Shown here: one piece after another, positions 53,601 through 64,000 of the stretch
Layout: each line of letters begins with the position of its first letter
Position numbering within the stretch: position 1 is the first letter of the stretch
NCBI GenBank assembly: GCA_043228905.1
Contig: JBHGNT010000003.1
Location: 21,266,001 to 21,330,000 of the forward strand
Direction: 5' to 3'
Source: Azolla caroliniana
Taxonomy: Eukaryota; Polypodiophyta
DNA: 64,000 nt
Made by a program: the position numbers and the translations under genes
The notes under the pieces: model-generated
Told to the model about the DNA's origin: nothing
Database searches by the model: none
Seen by the model: only the letters and a program-made list of their open reading frames with translations

Positions 53601-56600
53601 CCAGATTCCCTCGTTTCTTTTCTTTTCATCTTATTTACTTTTATATTACTGTGTAATATTTATTTTATTTTGATTTGTTCTCAAAGACAAGACAACGCTT
53701 AAGATGTAATCTCTTATTTGGTCTTATAGGCCATTTTGGCCTCTTAAAAGACGTTAATATTTCTTTCTTTCTTTCTCCATGCAAGGGAGTCGGCTGAACA
53801 TGGAGACAATCATTGTTCGTATGCTGAAACACAAGCACGGTTTCATTCACATGACAAATATAAATGCATTACACCATTCCAATACAGCTCGGATTGTTTC
53901 CATCTAAAATGACCAAAGTCGAAAAGAAAGTTGTGATCTGAACTAATTTCATTAAATTGGATAATAAAAGAACATTGATCAGTCCCATGGCATCTCTTGG
54001 TAGAAAGATGCCCCACTATAAGGTCTCTCTTCTTACACATGTATAGCACAACGAAATTATCATCAAACGCTCTCATATGGAATAACATCTATCTCATACA
54101 CTCTGACAATATCTTCACATTAGGTATAGTTTTAGAAAGGCAGATATACACACAAATCTATGGAAGGACAGGTATGTCAATCATATTATCAGGTATTGGT
54201 AATTGGAGTACTATGTTTGCCATTTTGCTGCTTTTTATGAAATAAGACAGAGATACCACTACCTCTTCAATTAGGGCTTTGACCCACTCAATAATGTAAT
54301 GTAATACAACCACCAAAGCTTATCAACATAAGACCATCACAAATTTCTTTAGTTCCAACACTCATCCTACAAGTTAATCACAGGCTACACAAGTACTCAT
54401 GCTACAAGGCAATCATGGGCATAGAGAGAAGTTGTCAATCACTCAAAAGGGGTTACACTAGATCAGGCTATAGCAATTTATAGTGCACATAGGCCACGTC
54501 CATCTGGATCACGACCTTGTCACCTTTGTTATCAATCGATCAAAGACATTATCTCCAGGTTTTCTTCACTTCGGAGATCTTTCCATCTAGGATCAGTTCA
54601 TGTTGGATATCTTTCGAAAATAGAAATTTCAGTTCATCTGAAGGTCTTAGCTAGCAAGATTCTCTGGTACCTTAGTCAGTTCTACTATATTAGCAATATT
54701 TATTTGGTTTGTTTTCAAAGATCAAACAGCATTTTAAGATGCAATCCTTTGTTCAGTTTGGACCTGCCATTTTGGCCTCTTAAAAGACATTAGTTTTTTC
54801 TTTCTTTTGCACTCTCTGATTTGTACTATTCCCGATCACATACAAACACACATTTGTTGTACACTTGATTTGTCTCACAGGACTATGTTGGTATTTCACA
54901 GACATTCAAAGTTGGTGTCTTTTCTTTCTTTTCTCTCTGTAACTGCACTATAGTTATTTCATTAAACCTTTGTTTTTACATTAATATTGTTCACGTGTAG
55001 CTTGAAGAGGATTATATTGATTTGGTACATCAATTTTTGGTCTCATATACCTTCAAGGCCTTCCATGGACAGAAATGTCTATGGAATGCACATGTATATG
55101 TATATCATTTATGGCCATTTTAGGTTAATGGCATGCTTTAACCAGTAAAAATATCTATTGATAATGGAATCCTATTGCTTATATTATATTCTCAATTCTG
55201 GACTTCATGTGCAATAAATCCTGTACAATTATAAATGATAACAGAATACTATTGTTTCTATCATTGTCGCGGTATCTCTCATTCTCATTCTCCCTATGTT
55301 CTCCTGTCATAGTTTTAGCTTCTTCCTCTCACAGTCAATTTGATCCTGCTGCTATTACAGCTGGGAATTGACAGATGATAAGTTATTCGTAGTAGGAGGA
55401 TACACAGCTTCTTTTTTCAGTGTGTTGATTGACATAAATCTTTACCGTGACTAATCAATTATTTCAGCAAGAAAGTGAAGTTCAAACCTGAATTAAAGCT
55501 GACGAAACCTCTTGCATATTCTTCACTGCCTCAAAACAAGGCCGAGATGCCAATAATCTTTGCAGCACCAAGCAACAACAAGTTGCAAGACGGATGTTCT
55601 CTGAATAAAGTAGAAAACAATTTCACCTTCGTATTCTTGAATAAGAGTAAACATAAAACAAATACATTTTTGGACATGATTTATCATACCTCCAGAGTTC
55701 TTCAAAACATCAGCAACCTTTTTTAGTACCCTAGGGTCTGTACATTGAGATTCGCCAACCTGAGATATCAATGGAAGAATTCTTTCCCTCATTATGTGAA
55801 TTGTACATTTATGTGTTAAAGAGTTTTGTACATGATATATAACCTTGAATGAACCTTACATTTATGTTACATGCGTACTCCTTTAAGACATCATGTAAAT
55901 CATCAACATCGCTTACATCTGTTGCAGCTAAAAGTTGGCTACAATAATACTGCTCACACTCATTCTATAAAATCAATAACAAATTAGTAAATGTTTATAG
56001 ATAACTGAATCCTTGTTACCTTAAAATCCAGTTCGTGAATCAACTACCTGATAAAACGGATGCGGCCTCTCTGGAAACATGTGTGGTAAGAATGGCTCCA
56101 AGTGAATATTAAAGCTAGATAGACTTAGTGATTCCATTACATCAGCCATACTTGCAAGAAAGTCATCCCTTGCTTGAATAAAATATTGAGCAGGCCTCCA
56201 TGACTTAAATTCGATGATAACTTCTTTTGAGCCTCCATCCTTCACCACTATCCCTGCAATGTCTTTCAGACTGAAGCAACAAAAGTCAAAATGTATTTGG
56301 TAAAGGATCCTGATGCTTTGGTATGAAAACACTGCGAACCTGTATAAAGCAGTGACCTCATCATCTCCAGATTTCTCTATCAAATGTTCCTTGCTTATTG
56401 ACACAATCCGAATCCTCTCTTCTTTCAAGTTATCTACATTTTTTATAGCTTGGAAACTGTACAACACGAGACTCCCTCCCTGGCATTACACAATATTTCA
56501 AGCCTTTTTTTAAATATTCCTTCCTTCATGAATATAGATAGTGTCACGAGGCAACAAATAGAAAGAGAGCAAACATCATGGATTTAAAATACAGTCTTCG

Positions 56601-58580
56601 AAATGCAGTCATTCATTCATAACTTGAAAGTCAACAGATGTAAAACAAAGAAATGCCATAAGAACTCAAAAGACAATGTACCATCTTCGCCACATATAAA
56701 GACAGGATGAAGTCTTTGTGCCAAAGAAGAGCAGGAGCACATTGGATTTTCTTTATTTGCACATTGAAAGTTTCATGCAAACAAAATGATGATATACACT
56801 TACTGTCTTCCGATCAAATGCTGAAATATTGTCAACCATTGTCGATGATGTTATTTTGAAAATATCTACATTTTTGTTCAAATGTCTCTGGAACAAACAA
56901 AGTAGAATCCATTTAAATGGGAATAGAAAAACCTTGTTGATACTCTTATGCTACATTCAAACTTATGTAGGGATAGCAAAAACAATGGGCAAACTTAGAC
57001 CAAACGGTTAGCTTTGAGTTCACTCACTTTCATATTTTGTTGTAGGGATAGCAGAAACTGAGAGATGTCCTTCAAGGATAGCCGCAATATCCTGGATTTG
57101 AAATACAGGAGCAAAACATGTTCATCATCACTGAGAACCTCCACCTTCAAAATGTCGACAAAATTCATTCTCTTTGACTGATGTATCTGCAAAAAATGGC
57201 ACAAACAAGAGTTTTTCATAGAAGCTATTAAGAAAATTAATTTATTGGAGGAATTCCAAAATGTTCCTTATTTCCTATTGATTTCCCCAAATACCCTAAA
57301 TCTCCAGTATTTGCCTATAATCAATCCAAAATATAAGGAAGAAGGGGACAAATTGATCATATATATAATTTTCTCAAGAGGGGAAGTTGACAAGGGGCAT
57401 TGGAAACAAAAGAAAACTTCAAAGGATATTTCCCAGAGGTTTTAACTTTTATTTTTTGTTATTCAACATCAGATTCTGACTTTTTAGGGCACAGAATTTT
57501 TTAATGGGAAATAATTAAGAATGCCAAAAAGATTACATGGCGGTGTTCCTGCCGTACTCCTGTGCTTATCATCTTCACAATTGAAGCAGAACGCACTCTC
57601 AACACTGTATCTACCAATCCGCCTCGTTGGTGACTGTGCTTTTTCAGAGGAAAATCAACACCTATACAAGACATGTAAACTTCAGGTCATCTCATCTTGC
57701 CGAATCTTCATTCGAGCTCAAAAGACATCTTGCAAAAAAAATCATGCTTAGGATGTTTCAAAATTGAGGCACTTAGGTTATTCAGGGATTTTGTGCAACT
57801 GTGTGTGTCTTTGTTTCTAATTTATTGAAAACTTATAGATTAGCCCATATGTGGTAGCTATATCTGTTCTCTTTTTCAGTAAAACGAAAATGAAATGATA
57901 TTCATGATTGCATCCAATCCTCTTTAATTTCATCAACTTTCAGAAATAGCATTCTGAATTACATTCATCTCTGCGAAGAATTGATATCCACTATTTGCAT
58001 GTTGATTTGTCATCATCCTATGGAGCAATGTTCCCATAACATAAGAATTAACACTCACATTTGCATATTAATTTATCATCATCATCCTATGCAAAAATAA
58101 ATGCTGTAACAGAAGTTTTATCTGTACTTCAATGAAGAGAAACCGTCCTGTACTCTTGTTACTGACATAACTAGAATGTGTTGCATCACATATTTATACA
58201 AACACACAAGAATAACAGAAAGGAAAACATATTTGGGTCAAAGTAGTAAATCTCAGTGACATACCAGAACTATCGACATCATCAAGTTTGTTGAGGATAG
58301 CAGTTAGAAGGGCTGATCTTGAATCGCACAAAAACTTGAGGGTTTCAGTTCTCCCATTGATGTGGACGACATCGAATTTGAACTCGAGATCATCATCTAG
58401 AGATGGCAATACATTAGACATCCACTCAAACTGATACTCAATGTAAGAGGAGGATGGGTTAGCAATTGAAGAGATCGAGATCCCATCCTCTAGAATCCTA
58501 AGAATTCTCGTAACTCCCTTTGATAAGCGCCCCCCACCTCCAAGGCCTGACGGCCTAACAAGGAAGACTTGATAATCCAT
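38161..58580 (-). CDS. RME-8/GRV2-like endosomal protein, apparently without a DnaJ domain
   Basis: Large endosome-associated scaffold of the RME-8/DNAJC13 (plant GRV2/KAM2) family; known members act in endosome-to-vacuole traffic. About 30 exons: 58265-58580, 57028-57186, 56804-56887, 56340-56479, 56048-56270, 55860-55964, 55690-55759, 55488-55600, 50395-50505, 50195-50296, 50025-50105, 49864-49943, 49554-49617, 49311-49466, 49148-49198, 48946-49062, 48761-48866, 48584-48666, 48322-48507, 48062-48238, 47696-47973, 45673-45841, 45396-45515, 45114-45309, 44884-44990, 44592-44699, 44325-44509, 41468-41626, 41200-41386 and 38161-41100. Phases agree except between the first two, where a tiny exon may be missed. 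About 2,320 residues. The PH-like N-terminus (to ~307) includes IIEFKSWRPAQYFIQARDDF. IWN-type repeats: LLWNDAKRTELKE (~645), VIWSAEMRERLLDHL (~1048), MWTYDMRVELLQ (~1440) and LVWDEDSRWHLKSRL (~1950), the last followed by LYLGGFFIDQFLRNP. Armadillo-like helices lie between. No HPD-bearing J domain seen near residue 1140. Confidence 0.85.
40201..40392 (-). repeat. 99-bp in-frame coding repeat (33-residue acidic unit)
   Basis: Two nearly identical 99-bp copies (40201-40299 and 40300-40392) in the last exon of the RME-8-like gene encode a Glu/Gln/Asp/Lys-rich unit (VEQNEQVSDEPEQKEQISDD). Further loose EQ/KE units flank it, giving a disordered acidic insert at about residues 1550-1660. Confidence 0.9.
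41870..43220. repeat. Minisatellite-like and duplicated DNA in a 2.7-kb RME-8-like intron
   Basis: At about 41870-42070 short degenerate units of the type TTAATCTCTGC recur. At about 42960-43085 and 43115-43220 a longer segment is duplicated (shared TGTGATATA.AATGGTC.GTGACAATGG and GGAACCCCAAGGGAG). No exon or HPD-encoding stretch was found in this intron. Confidence 0.55.
43440..44008 (+). mobile_element. Repeat family A copy, decayed
   Basis: Matches the 46345 and 53200 copies from the CTAGAACTCAAGA stretch onward; the ORF is broken. Ends with TAGGCCATTTTGGTCTC, AAAAGGTATTAATA and a CT microsatellite. In intron DNA of the RME-8-like gene, antisense to it. Confidence 0.7.
44110..44200 (+). 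mobile_element. Short repeat ending in the shared 3' signature
   Basis: Contains AGGTCAAATTTGACCT (a perfect 8-bp-arm palindrome), GAAGTTGATAATAAAATTTC and a CT/CA microsatellite. Same layout as family A 3' ends but with a different upstream sequence. Confidence 0.5.
45950..46925 (+). mobile_element. Repeat family A, longer copy
   Basis: Its 5' part (GGAAGATGGCCCACTATAAG ...) matches the copy beginning near 53870; its 3' part matches 53200-53780. The ORF reads ARTQETHEEILEYNNTATQA and later ITKG, then shifts frame by loss of one A in the AAAGGGGTT stretch, after which the VTIDRAIAI frame continues. Ends GGCCATTTTGGCC, AAAAGACATCAATATAT, TTTC-rich tail. Inside an RME-8-like intron. Confidence 0.7.
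50572..50616. repeat. (CT)n plus (AC)n microsatellite
   Basis: CT run of about 44 bp followed by CACACA, immediately before a truncated family A copy, in the 5-kb intron between RME-8-like exons 8 and 9. Confidence 0.9.
50630..50872 (+). mobile_element. Repeat family A, 5'-truncated copy (3' untranslated part only)
   Basis: Starts at ATGCTAGAGATCTTTCGAAG, which is the part after the ORF stop in the 53200 copy, and ends with GGCCATTTTGGCCTC, AAAAGACGTTAATATATC and TTTC. 5' truncation is the usual mark of target-primed reverse transcription. Confidence 0.75.
50880..52135 (+). mobile_element. LINE fragment, reverse transcriptase C-terminal part to 3' end
   Basis: Reads SFEYLGIDVPGTNKW, LLLFNAMVTQVLLYGVEV, EKIQKMFLRRQLGIKST, VDIKKWFKRWDMEDLLELL and a CKVCKEGLVEDEYRLLFTC zinc-knuckle-like segment, in two or three frames. 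Same family as the piece at 14080. Its 3' end (52078-52135) has GGGTCAATATTGGCCTC and a TATC/CTCTCAC tail. It sits directly after a family A 3' tail (50872). Confidence 0.8.
52526..53205 (+). repeat. Tandem duplication of a ~400-bp repeat with the shared 3' signature
   Basis: Two units start GGGGTACCTT (52527 and 52932) and share AAACCCTTTGACCT, GAGACTTGGATGGAAATGAA and ACTAGGCCTAG. Both end in CCAATTGTCTCATG, GCCAATTTTGG and AGAAGAC. A shorter related end is at 52730-52790. In the large RME-8-like intron. Confidence 0.75.
53200..53780 (+). mobile_element. Repeat family A, best ORF copy
   Basis: Open frame to the stop at 53527-53529: [52 protein letters not shown] and FPHFRDISILD. It ends with the hairpin GGCCATTTTGGCC, AAAAGACGTTAATAT and (TTTC)n. 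No known domain is recognised. The ORF could be the C-terminus of a larger element protein. Confidence 0.75.
53870..54810 (+). mobile_element. Repeat family A, longer copy next to the previous one
   Basis: 5' part matches 45950-46300 (GGTAGAAAGATGCCCCACTATAAGG; an open frame is at 53997-54245). The middle has SKGVTLDQAIAIYSAHRPRP in frame. It ends CTGCCATTTTGGCCTC, AAAAGACATTAG, TTTC. Decayed. Confidence 0.65.
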
Positions 58581-58599
58581 TGTACTTGTTACCAACAAA

Positions 58600-61500
58600 T
58601 AACACCTAATATCACTTGTTTCTCATGTACGATTTTGGTCTGGGTTGCTTGTTGGTGTTTCCCATAGACTTGGAAAATATCTTCAAATTGGCCCCAATTC
58701 AGAATACCCTCTCGGTTTTTTCTTTATGAGAAAATTTGTGTTTGTCAAGACTCTGAGAGAGGAAGATATTTGATCACTTCAAAAGATCCTCCGGTTTATG
58801 TGCTATTTTTATTTGTTGGCAAAAACAAAGATTTTCTTGTAGATACTGAGAGATCTCAAACTCGATTCAACATCCTCTGTTTCATTTGCTATTTGATAAG
58901 AATGATGATGATGGAAAGATATTGAGCATTAACCTTGAGAAGTAGATCTAATGCAACCAAATTTATTGAAAGCGGTATAAAATCTTGTTGATATAATATA
59001 TATGTATATGTATGTTGCTATTGTTATGCAACAGGTTATGAGGAATCAAAAACAGAGGGGATTGCGAGAGGAAAAGGGAACCCAATTTCATAAAATGGAT
59101 CAAACGGGAGTTGAGGAAATCAAATCAAAAAGGAAAGAAGAAGGAAGAAGAAGAAAGTGTCAAAATATAATCTATAAAAAGGATAGATTTATATACATGG
59201 AAGTGTTTAGGACAGAGAAAATGTCAATGAAAGAAATCTTCAACTTGTGATTCGTGAAGAAGAAGAAATGGGAAGGAAAATTTATTTGTTTTCTGAAATC
59301 AATTTGTTCCTTTGTTTAATATCGTGTCTGTTTCACACGTGTGAACCTCTCTGCTCCAAAGTCAGTTCCACAGAAACCGATAATCCTAATCCCAGACCTC
59401 TCAACGATTATGGATTTTATTAGTCTTAGTAAATTAATATGTAGTAGTAGTAATAAACCAATTTGATTCTGAGAAGAAGAAGAAGAAGGCGCAAGACAGT
59501 AAAAAGCAAGCAGCCATCGCTGAGAGGGAGGGGATTTGACCTAAGACGAGAGAACAAGGAAATAAAATAAATAAAACCCTAACCCTAACCCTAATTATCT
59601 CTTCCCTACCCCCCCCCCCCAAAGGTCTATCTGTCTGTGTATGTTAAGAATCAAATGATAGAGAGAGAAATGAGGCCTCAAAAATCGCTCACATCTTCAT
59701 TTATTTATTTATTTGATTCTTTTTTATTCAACAGCATTTACTCGAAATTTCTTCCTAAACATTGATTTAATAATAGCCCCCATTTTCTTTTTTCTAATTA
59801 TTCTTCTCTTTTGTTTTTGTGTTCTGCTTTTTCTGCTTTCTGCTTTCTGCTTTTTGCTTTTTTGCTTTCTGTTTTTCTGCTTTTTGCCCCATGCTTAATG
59901 CTTCTTGCTTTTCTTTTCTTTTCTTTTATCTCATTTTTCAACACTAGTAATTTGCTGCATCCGTAGATTTTTTTCTTATTTCTCTTCTTCGTTTTTTCGG
60001 GTGTTTTTTCCTTTCTTTTTCATTTTATGTTTAAAAATGAAGCCCCTTTTATTGTTTTTTTCTTTGATGCTTAAAAATATCTACATATTTCTCTTCTCTT
60101 AGTTCATTTTTTTGTAATGTTTAATTTAATCTCTCTCTTTTTTCTTATGCATTTGATGAAAATAAAAATAAATAAAATATATATATATATATTATATATA
60201 CATATAAAAGAAAAAAGAAAGGTAAAGAAAAAGAGAGGGGGGGTAAAAGCTTCTGTTTTTTCTCTCCAAAAAAGAACAAATCCATGCAAGGATTGCATGG
60301 GAGAACCCAAACCCCACCACCCCCCCCCCCCCCCACACACACACAAACACAAACACAAACCGGCTTTGTCGGAGCTTTCAAGCTTTACAGTCGGTACCAG
60401 GGAAAAAGCTTTGTTTCATCCGTGATGCCTCCTCCTCATTCCTAGTTTTTATTTCCCCTCTCTGCTCGACACACCAGAGTATGCTCCTACTGAAATGCCA
60501 ACCATTCGCGCATGTCTGGTTCTCGGCATGACATTCTCGATGTGATCCTGATCCTCCCTCTCTCTCTCTCTCTCTCTCACTCACACATATGTCACCTACA
60601 CCACCAACATCCCACCCTCACTCTCTCTCCCCCCCCCCCCCCCTCCTTCCAACCTAACCTAACACACGAGACAATATAGGTAAGGCTCTTATCTATATTT
60701 CATCATTATTTGCTCTTTATATGTCGCAATGCAATATAGTACATTATGTGTTTCTCTTTTGTGTTGCTCTTTGCAGAGTAGAATGCATCCCTTGCTTTTT
60801 TGTAGCGTATGTCCATTGGCATAGTGCTCCTTCCCACGGATGAAGTTTGGTGTTGATAGGTCAAAATCAAGGTTCTGATCGAATGCCGTCACTTTTGAAT
60901 TAGTCCATATGAATCACTTGAATGTGTCCATAGGAAACATAAAAAACATGCATTTCTTGAAAAAAAACCCTTTAACTTTGTGTGGGTTTTTAGAAAAATA
61001 ATAATAAAAGAAGCATTCGAATCTCCCTAATTGTTTCGTGTGGGAAAAGGAAACCTATACATTTTAGTATTCTCCATCTTCATGAGTTCTTGCATGGATT
61101 TGTAAACAGATGTTTACAGTCTCGTTCTCGTGCAACATGCACGCACTCCATCGTTGTTCATCTCTCTTTTGTCAAAACTGAAATCTTCATCGAATAACTT
61201 TTGGGTTTGTGTTTTCACACTTTGAATTAGGAAAATGTGTCAATGTTGTAAAGCCCGTTTTCTAGGAGCAACCTCATAGTGTGCATGATCTCAAACTAAA
61301 ATATGGAAAGCTTTAATAATGAACAAAACATCAAACCCATTGCCCAAGTGTGAAGCACATAAATTACAATTACACCTAGAATTTCCGTGTACCAACCTTA
61401 TCAATCGATAGGTAATCATGTATCCAACATGTAAAAAAATACTCTCGTATAACCTATAAAGGTAAAGATTTCACGGTGTGTTGTAACACACAATGTTTTG

Positions 61501-64000
61501 TTTGATCGAGATAATACCGACATCAATTCACGATAAGCATTGAAACTCAGACCTTCATGTCATCTATTGCCCTGATGATTATTGACTCACAACGAATAAG
61601 TACGTGAATGGATGTATCGTCATTTAACACTTTAATGTGTACTTTTCAACTTATGCTCATTGTTTTGAGTATGAACAAAGATTTCACTCGGTATAAAAAT
61701 CCTTTTTCTAAACGGACGTTGGTTGGCATGATCACAAAAAAGTGCATTATCAAAATGTGAAAGAATTCTAATGTTTGCGAGAGTGAGAGTCTAAAGGTTA
61801 AAACGTCATTTTTAGAAAAAGGACACTTCAAAAGACATGTATGAATAGTACAAATTGTGTCAATCGTGGAACAAGGATTGTTAAAACGGAGTGTTTCGCA
61901 TATATTTACTGCTTGTATGCTTTTAGTTTTTAATCATCTTCATTGGTGGGATGTTGCATGACTATCATGTCGGTTCATGGACATTTCTATATGTGTAAAT
62001 ATGTGGCCATTTATCAAATACATCTCAATTCATAGATATAAAAGCATTTCTGTTGTTTTAAACATTTGGCTATTTAATAAGCTTAATTTGGAGAGATTTT
62101 GCATTATTATAAGATGATTTCTCCATCCATATGAAGCTCAAATGATCTTATGATCCAAGTTCATGAGGCACAAGTATGCAAGAATGGCTCCTCAATATTG
62201 TACCCCACAATATGAAATTCACTAAAGTTAAAAGTATATGGGGTGATGTGCAATAACACGTTCTTGATTTTATAAGAATATCACCACCTTCATCATCTAA
62301 ATAAAAATGAATGATGAAAAGCATAATTGCATCCATGGGGATCTTGCATGTACCTATGTATTGAAGAGACCATCATGATTCGTTTAATTGACATAAAGTA
62401 AGGAGTATTTCTTTATGCGCTTCAAATTTAAAATGTCAAGGAATTAATTAGATCGACAACCATTGAATGCATTGGATTCTCGTTGTTAGGTTCAAAACTC
62501 ACTTTAAACTTCACTACATTTTCAAAATCACTCTTCGACAAGTGTTTCTTTTGTGCGACATGCAATAATATTTAATACTTACAATTTTCACGAAGACATA
62601 CTTGGAACTTGGAGGAGTGGCATTCAAACGATTTAATCTCGCAAGTATTTCATCGAAGATCCCGAAACGTGCCATTGTGCCATTCTCACATTGAAAATTA
62701 ATCTAGCATTCCCTATGAACACAAACTAACGAAAAGGCTAAATTAATGGAGGTTAAATGTGAATGTGCCCCTCGTTGCCAATTGGGTTTTCAGGAGGACT
62801 AAATTATCAATTATGTGAGCATCAACGGATGCGGTATTCCTCATGAACATCAACACATGTCAAGAGCTTGATCACGAATGAGTTAAACCCCTCTATTCGG
62901 TGGTCATGGGGTATAAGGCCCTTTCTCGCCATAAATATCGTGTGTGAACATAGGTTTTTGCACCCATGTTGTATATGTGGATAAATTGTGGGGCGTCAAG
63001 TGATAACCTTTAGATTACGAAACTCATGTTTTTGCAATTACACCCATTGTATTATTTTTCAAATTATTTTTCTTAGTGCATTTGATTCATTGCCTCTTCT
63101 TTATGATAATTTTCTCCATTTCCTTGCCCCCTCCCCAACTCACGCGCACCCCCCATCCTTTACTGCTAGGTTAAGTACATATTATTGGAATTTCTTTCCT
63201 TTAAGTATTTTGGTTTGATTTTGTAACAGATGAATCCCCTAATAAATGTGCATGACAACCTCTCGAGGATATGTAGCCTTGTTTTATTGAGTAGAACACG
63301 TTGATTATGAACGCTTATCGTGTACACAAGCAATTTAAGAATGACAATGAAACTGTCTTCATCAAATAGAAACTTTGTTTGCTCCTTTTTTGTGATTGCA
63401 ATGGCCTAGGCACCATCAATTTATTTGGAACATAGTATTCAAACAATTTTGTTTCACTTGTACAACAATCATGCGATGTAAAACAAAACTTTCAAGAGGG
63501 TAGTAGGTGCATCAAAATTTCATGAAAAAATCATGCATGGCCTCAATCTTTTGTCATGTTGTTGGCCAGTAATATAAATTTCATTGAGTTCTAGCATACA
63601 TGTGTATAAGATCGTGGTGGATTATGATTTAAACTATAGGTTGGGTTATTTTTCTTCATTTCAACATATATGCATACAACAAGTATATAGGATGTTTGTC
63701 AATCCATGTCTTTATGGCCTGTAATTCACGAGACATATGGACAACAACTTTTTTATGATATAGAACTCACTATGCATATATAAATTTACATAGATGACAG
63801 GTTGGTGGAAGCACTTCTTTTACTATATATGACTTATAAAATATATACAAAACCCTTCTTTCTTTTTCATTTTCATTTTCATTTACTTTATTTAACCTCC
63901 TTCCAATGATAAATTCACTTGCCAAAACTTGACCAATTTGTTCATCAAATCACTCTGAGCTTCAATAGCAATATGTTAAATGCATACCTATCACAAGAGG
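58600..64000. other. Upstream and intergenic region, no gene recognised
   Basis: 58.6-59.7 kb should include the RME-8-like promoter. 59.7-60.1 kb is a T-rich tract with TTTTTGC/TTTCTGC units. Poly-C runs occur at 59609-59620, about 60320-60334 and 60629-60643, the middle one joined to CACACA; a TA microsatellite is at 60178-60200 and a CT run near 60558-60578. From 60.7 to 64.0 kb the sequence is AT-rich with only short open frames, and nothing is recognised. Confidence 0.5.
59573..59597. promoter_or_regulatory. Telobox-like AAACCCTAA with three CCCTAA units
   Basis: AAAACCCTAACCCTAACCCTAA lies about 1 kb upstream of the RME-8-like start. AAACCCTAA is a known plant promoter or leader element; this could equally be a short interstitial telomere-like repeat. 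Its use here is an inference. Confidence 0.5.

Noticed and set aside
57521-57751. Candidate extra exon of the RME-8-like gene, or a separate plus-strand gene
   Set aside because: An open stretch exists on both strands, but splice sites of the right phase and family similarity are not convincing.

Overview
This is a stretch of land-plant nuclear DNA. It is AT-rich, has introns with GT-AG and a few GC-AG borders, and is full of microsatellites and decayed retroelements. Four multi-exon genes can be rebuilt by following splice sites and reading phase, and all four families are plant-typical: a PTP1-type tyrosine phosphatase, an NFXL2-type zinc-finger protein, an organellar guanylate kinase, and a large RME-8/GRV2-type endosomal protein. 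The species cannot be named from the sequence. Long repeat-filled introns and the LINE content fit a medium or large genome, and a non-flowering plant is possible, but that is a guess.

Layout. Positions 1-7673 (minus strand): tyrosine phosphatase, with its last exon beyond the left edge of the window; one intron holds a dead Copia fragment. 7.9-15.8 kb: intergenic, with a long polypyrimidine tract, a 315-bp foldback element with 7-bp target duplications, tandem arrays and two dead LINE fragments. 15864-30028 (minus): NFXL2-like gene of 13 exons encoding about 942 residues. Its second intron contains a 5462-bp Ty1/Copia element with identical-looking 633-bp LTRs and a perfect 5-bp target duplication. 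30.1-33.1 kb: the region between the head-to-head NFXL2 and guanylate kinase genes, with tandem repeats. 33119-36259 (plus): guanylate kinase. 38161-58580 (minus): RME-8/GRV2-like gene, about 30 exons and about 2,320 residues, whose introns host several copies of a repeat family and a LINE fragment. 58.6-64 kb: no gene recognised.

The genes do not form a pathway. Two observations stand out. First, the RME-8/GRV2-like protein keeps its PH-like N-terminus, its four IWN-type repeats and the segments that flank the J domain in the family, but no DnaJ domain or HPD motif could be found, and the exons join in phase straight across the place where it should be. Second, several otherwise unrelated repeats (a repeat family with a small arginine-rich ORF, a LINE 3' end, a tandem array and others) end in the same 3' signature: a short hairpin of the GGCCA-TTT-TGGCC type, then an AAGACGTTAATAT-like stretch, then a pyrimidine microsatellite. 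This suggests one shared retrotransposition machinery.
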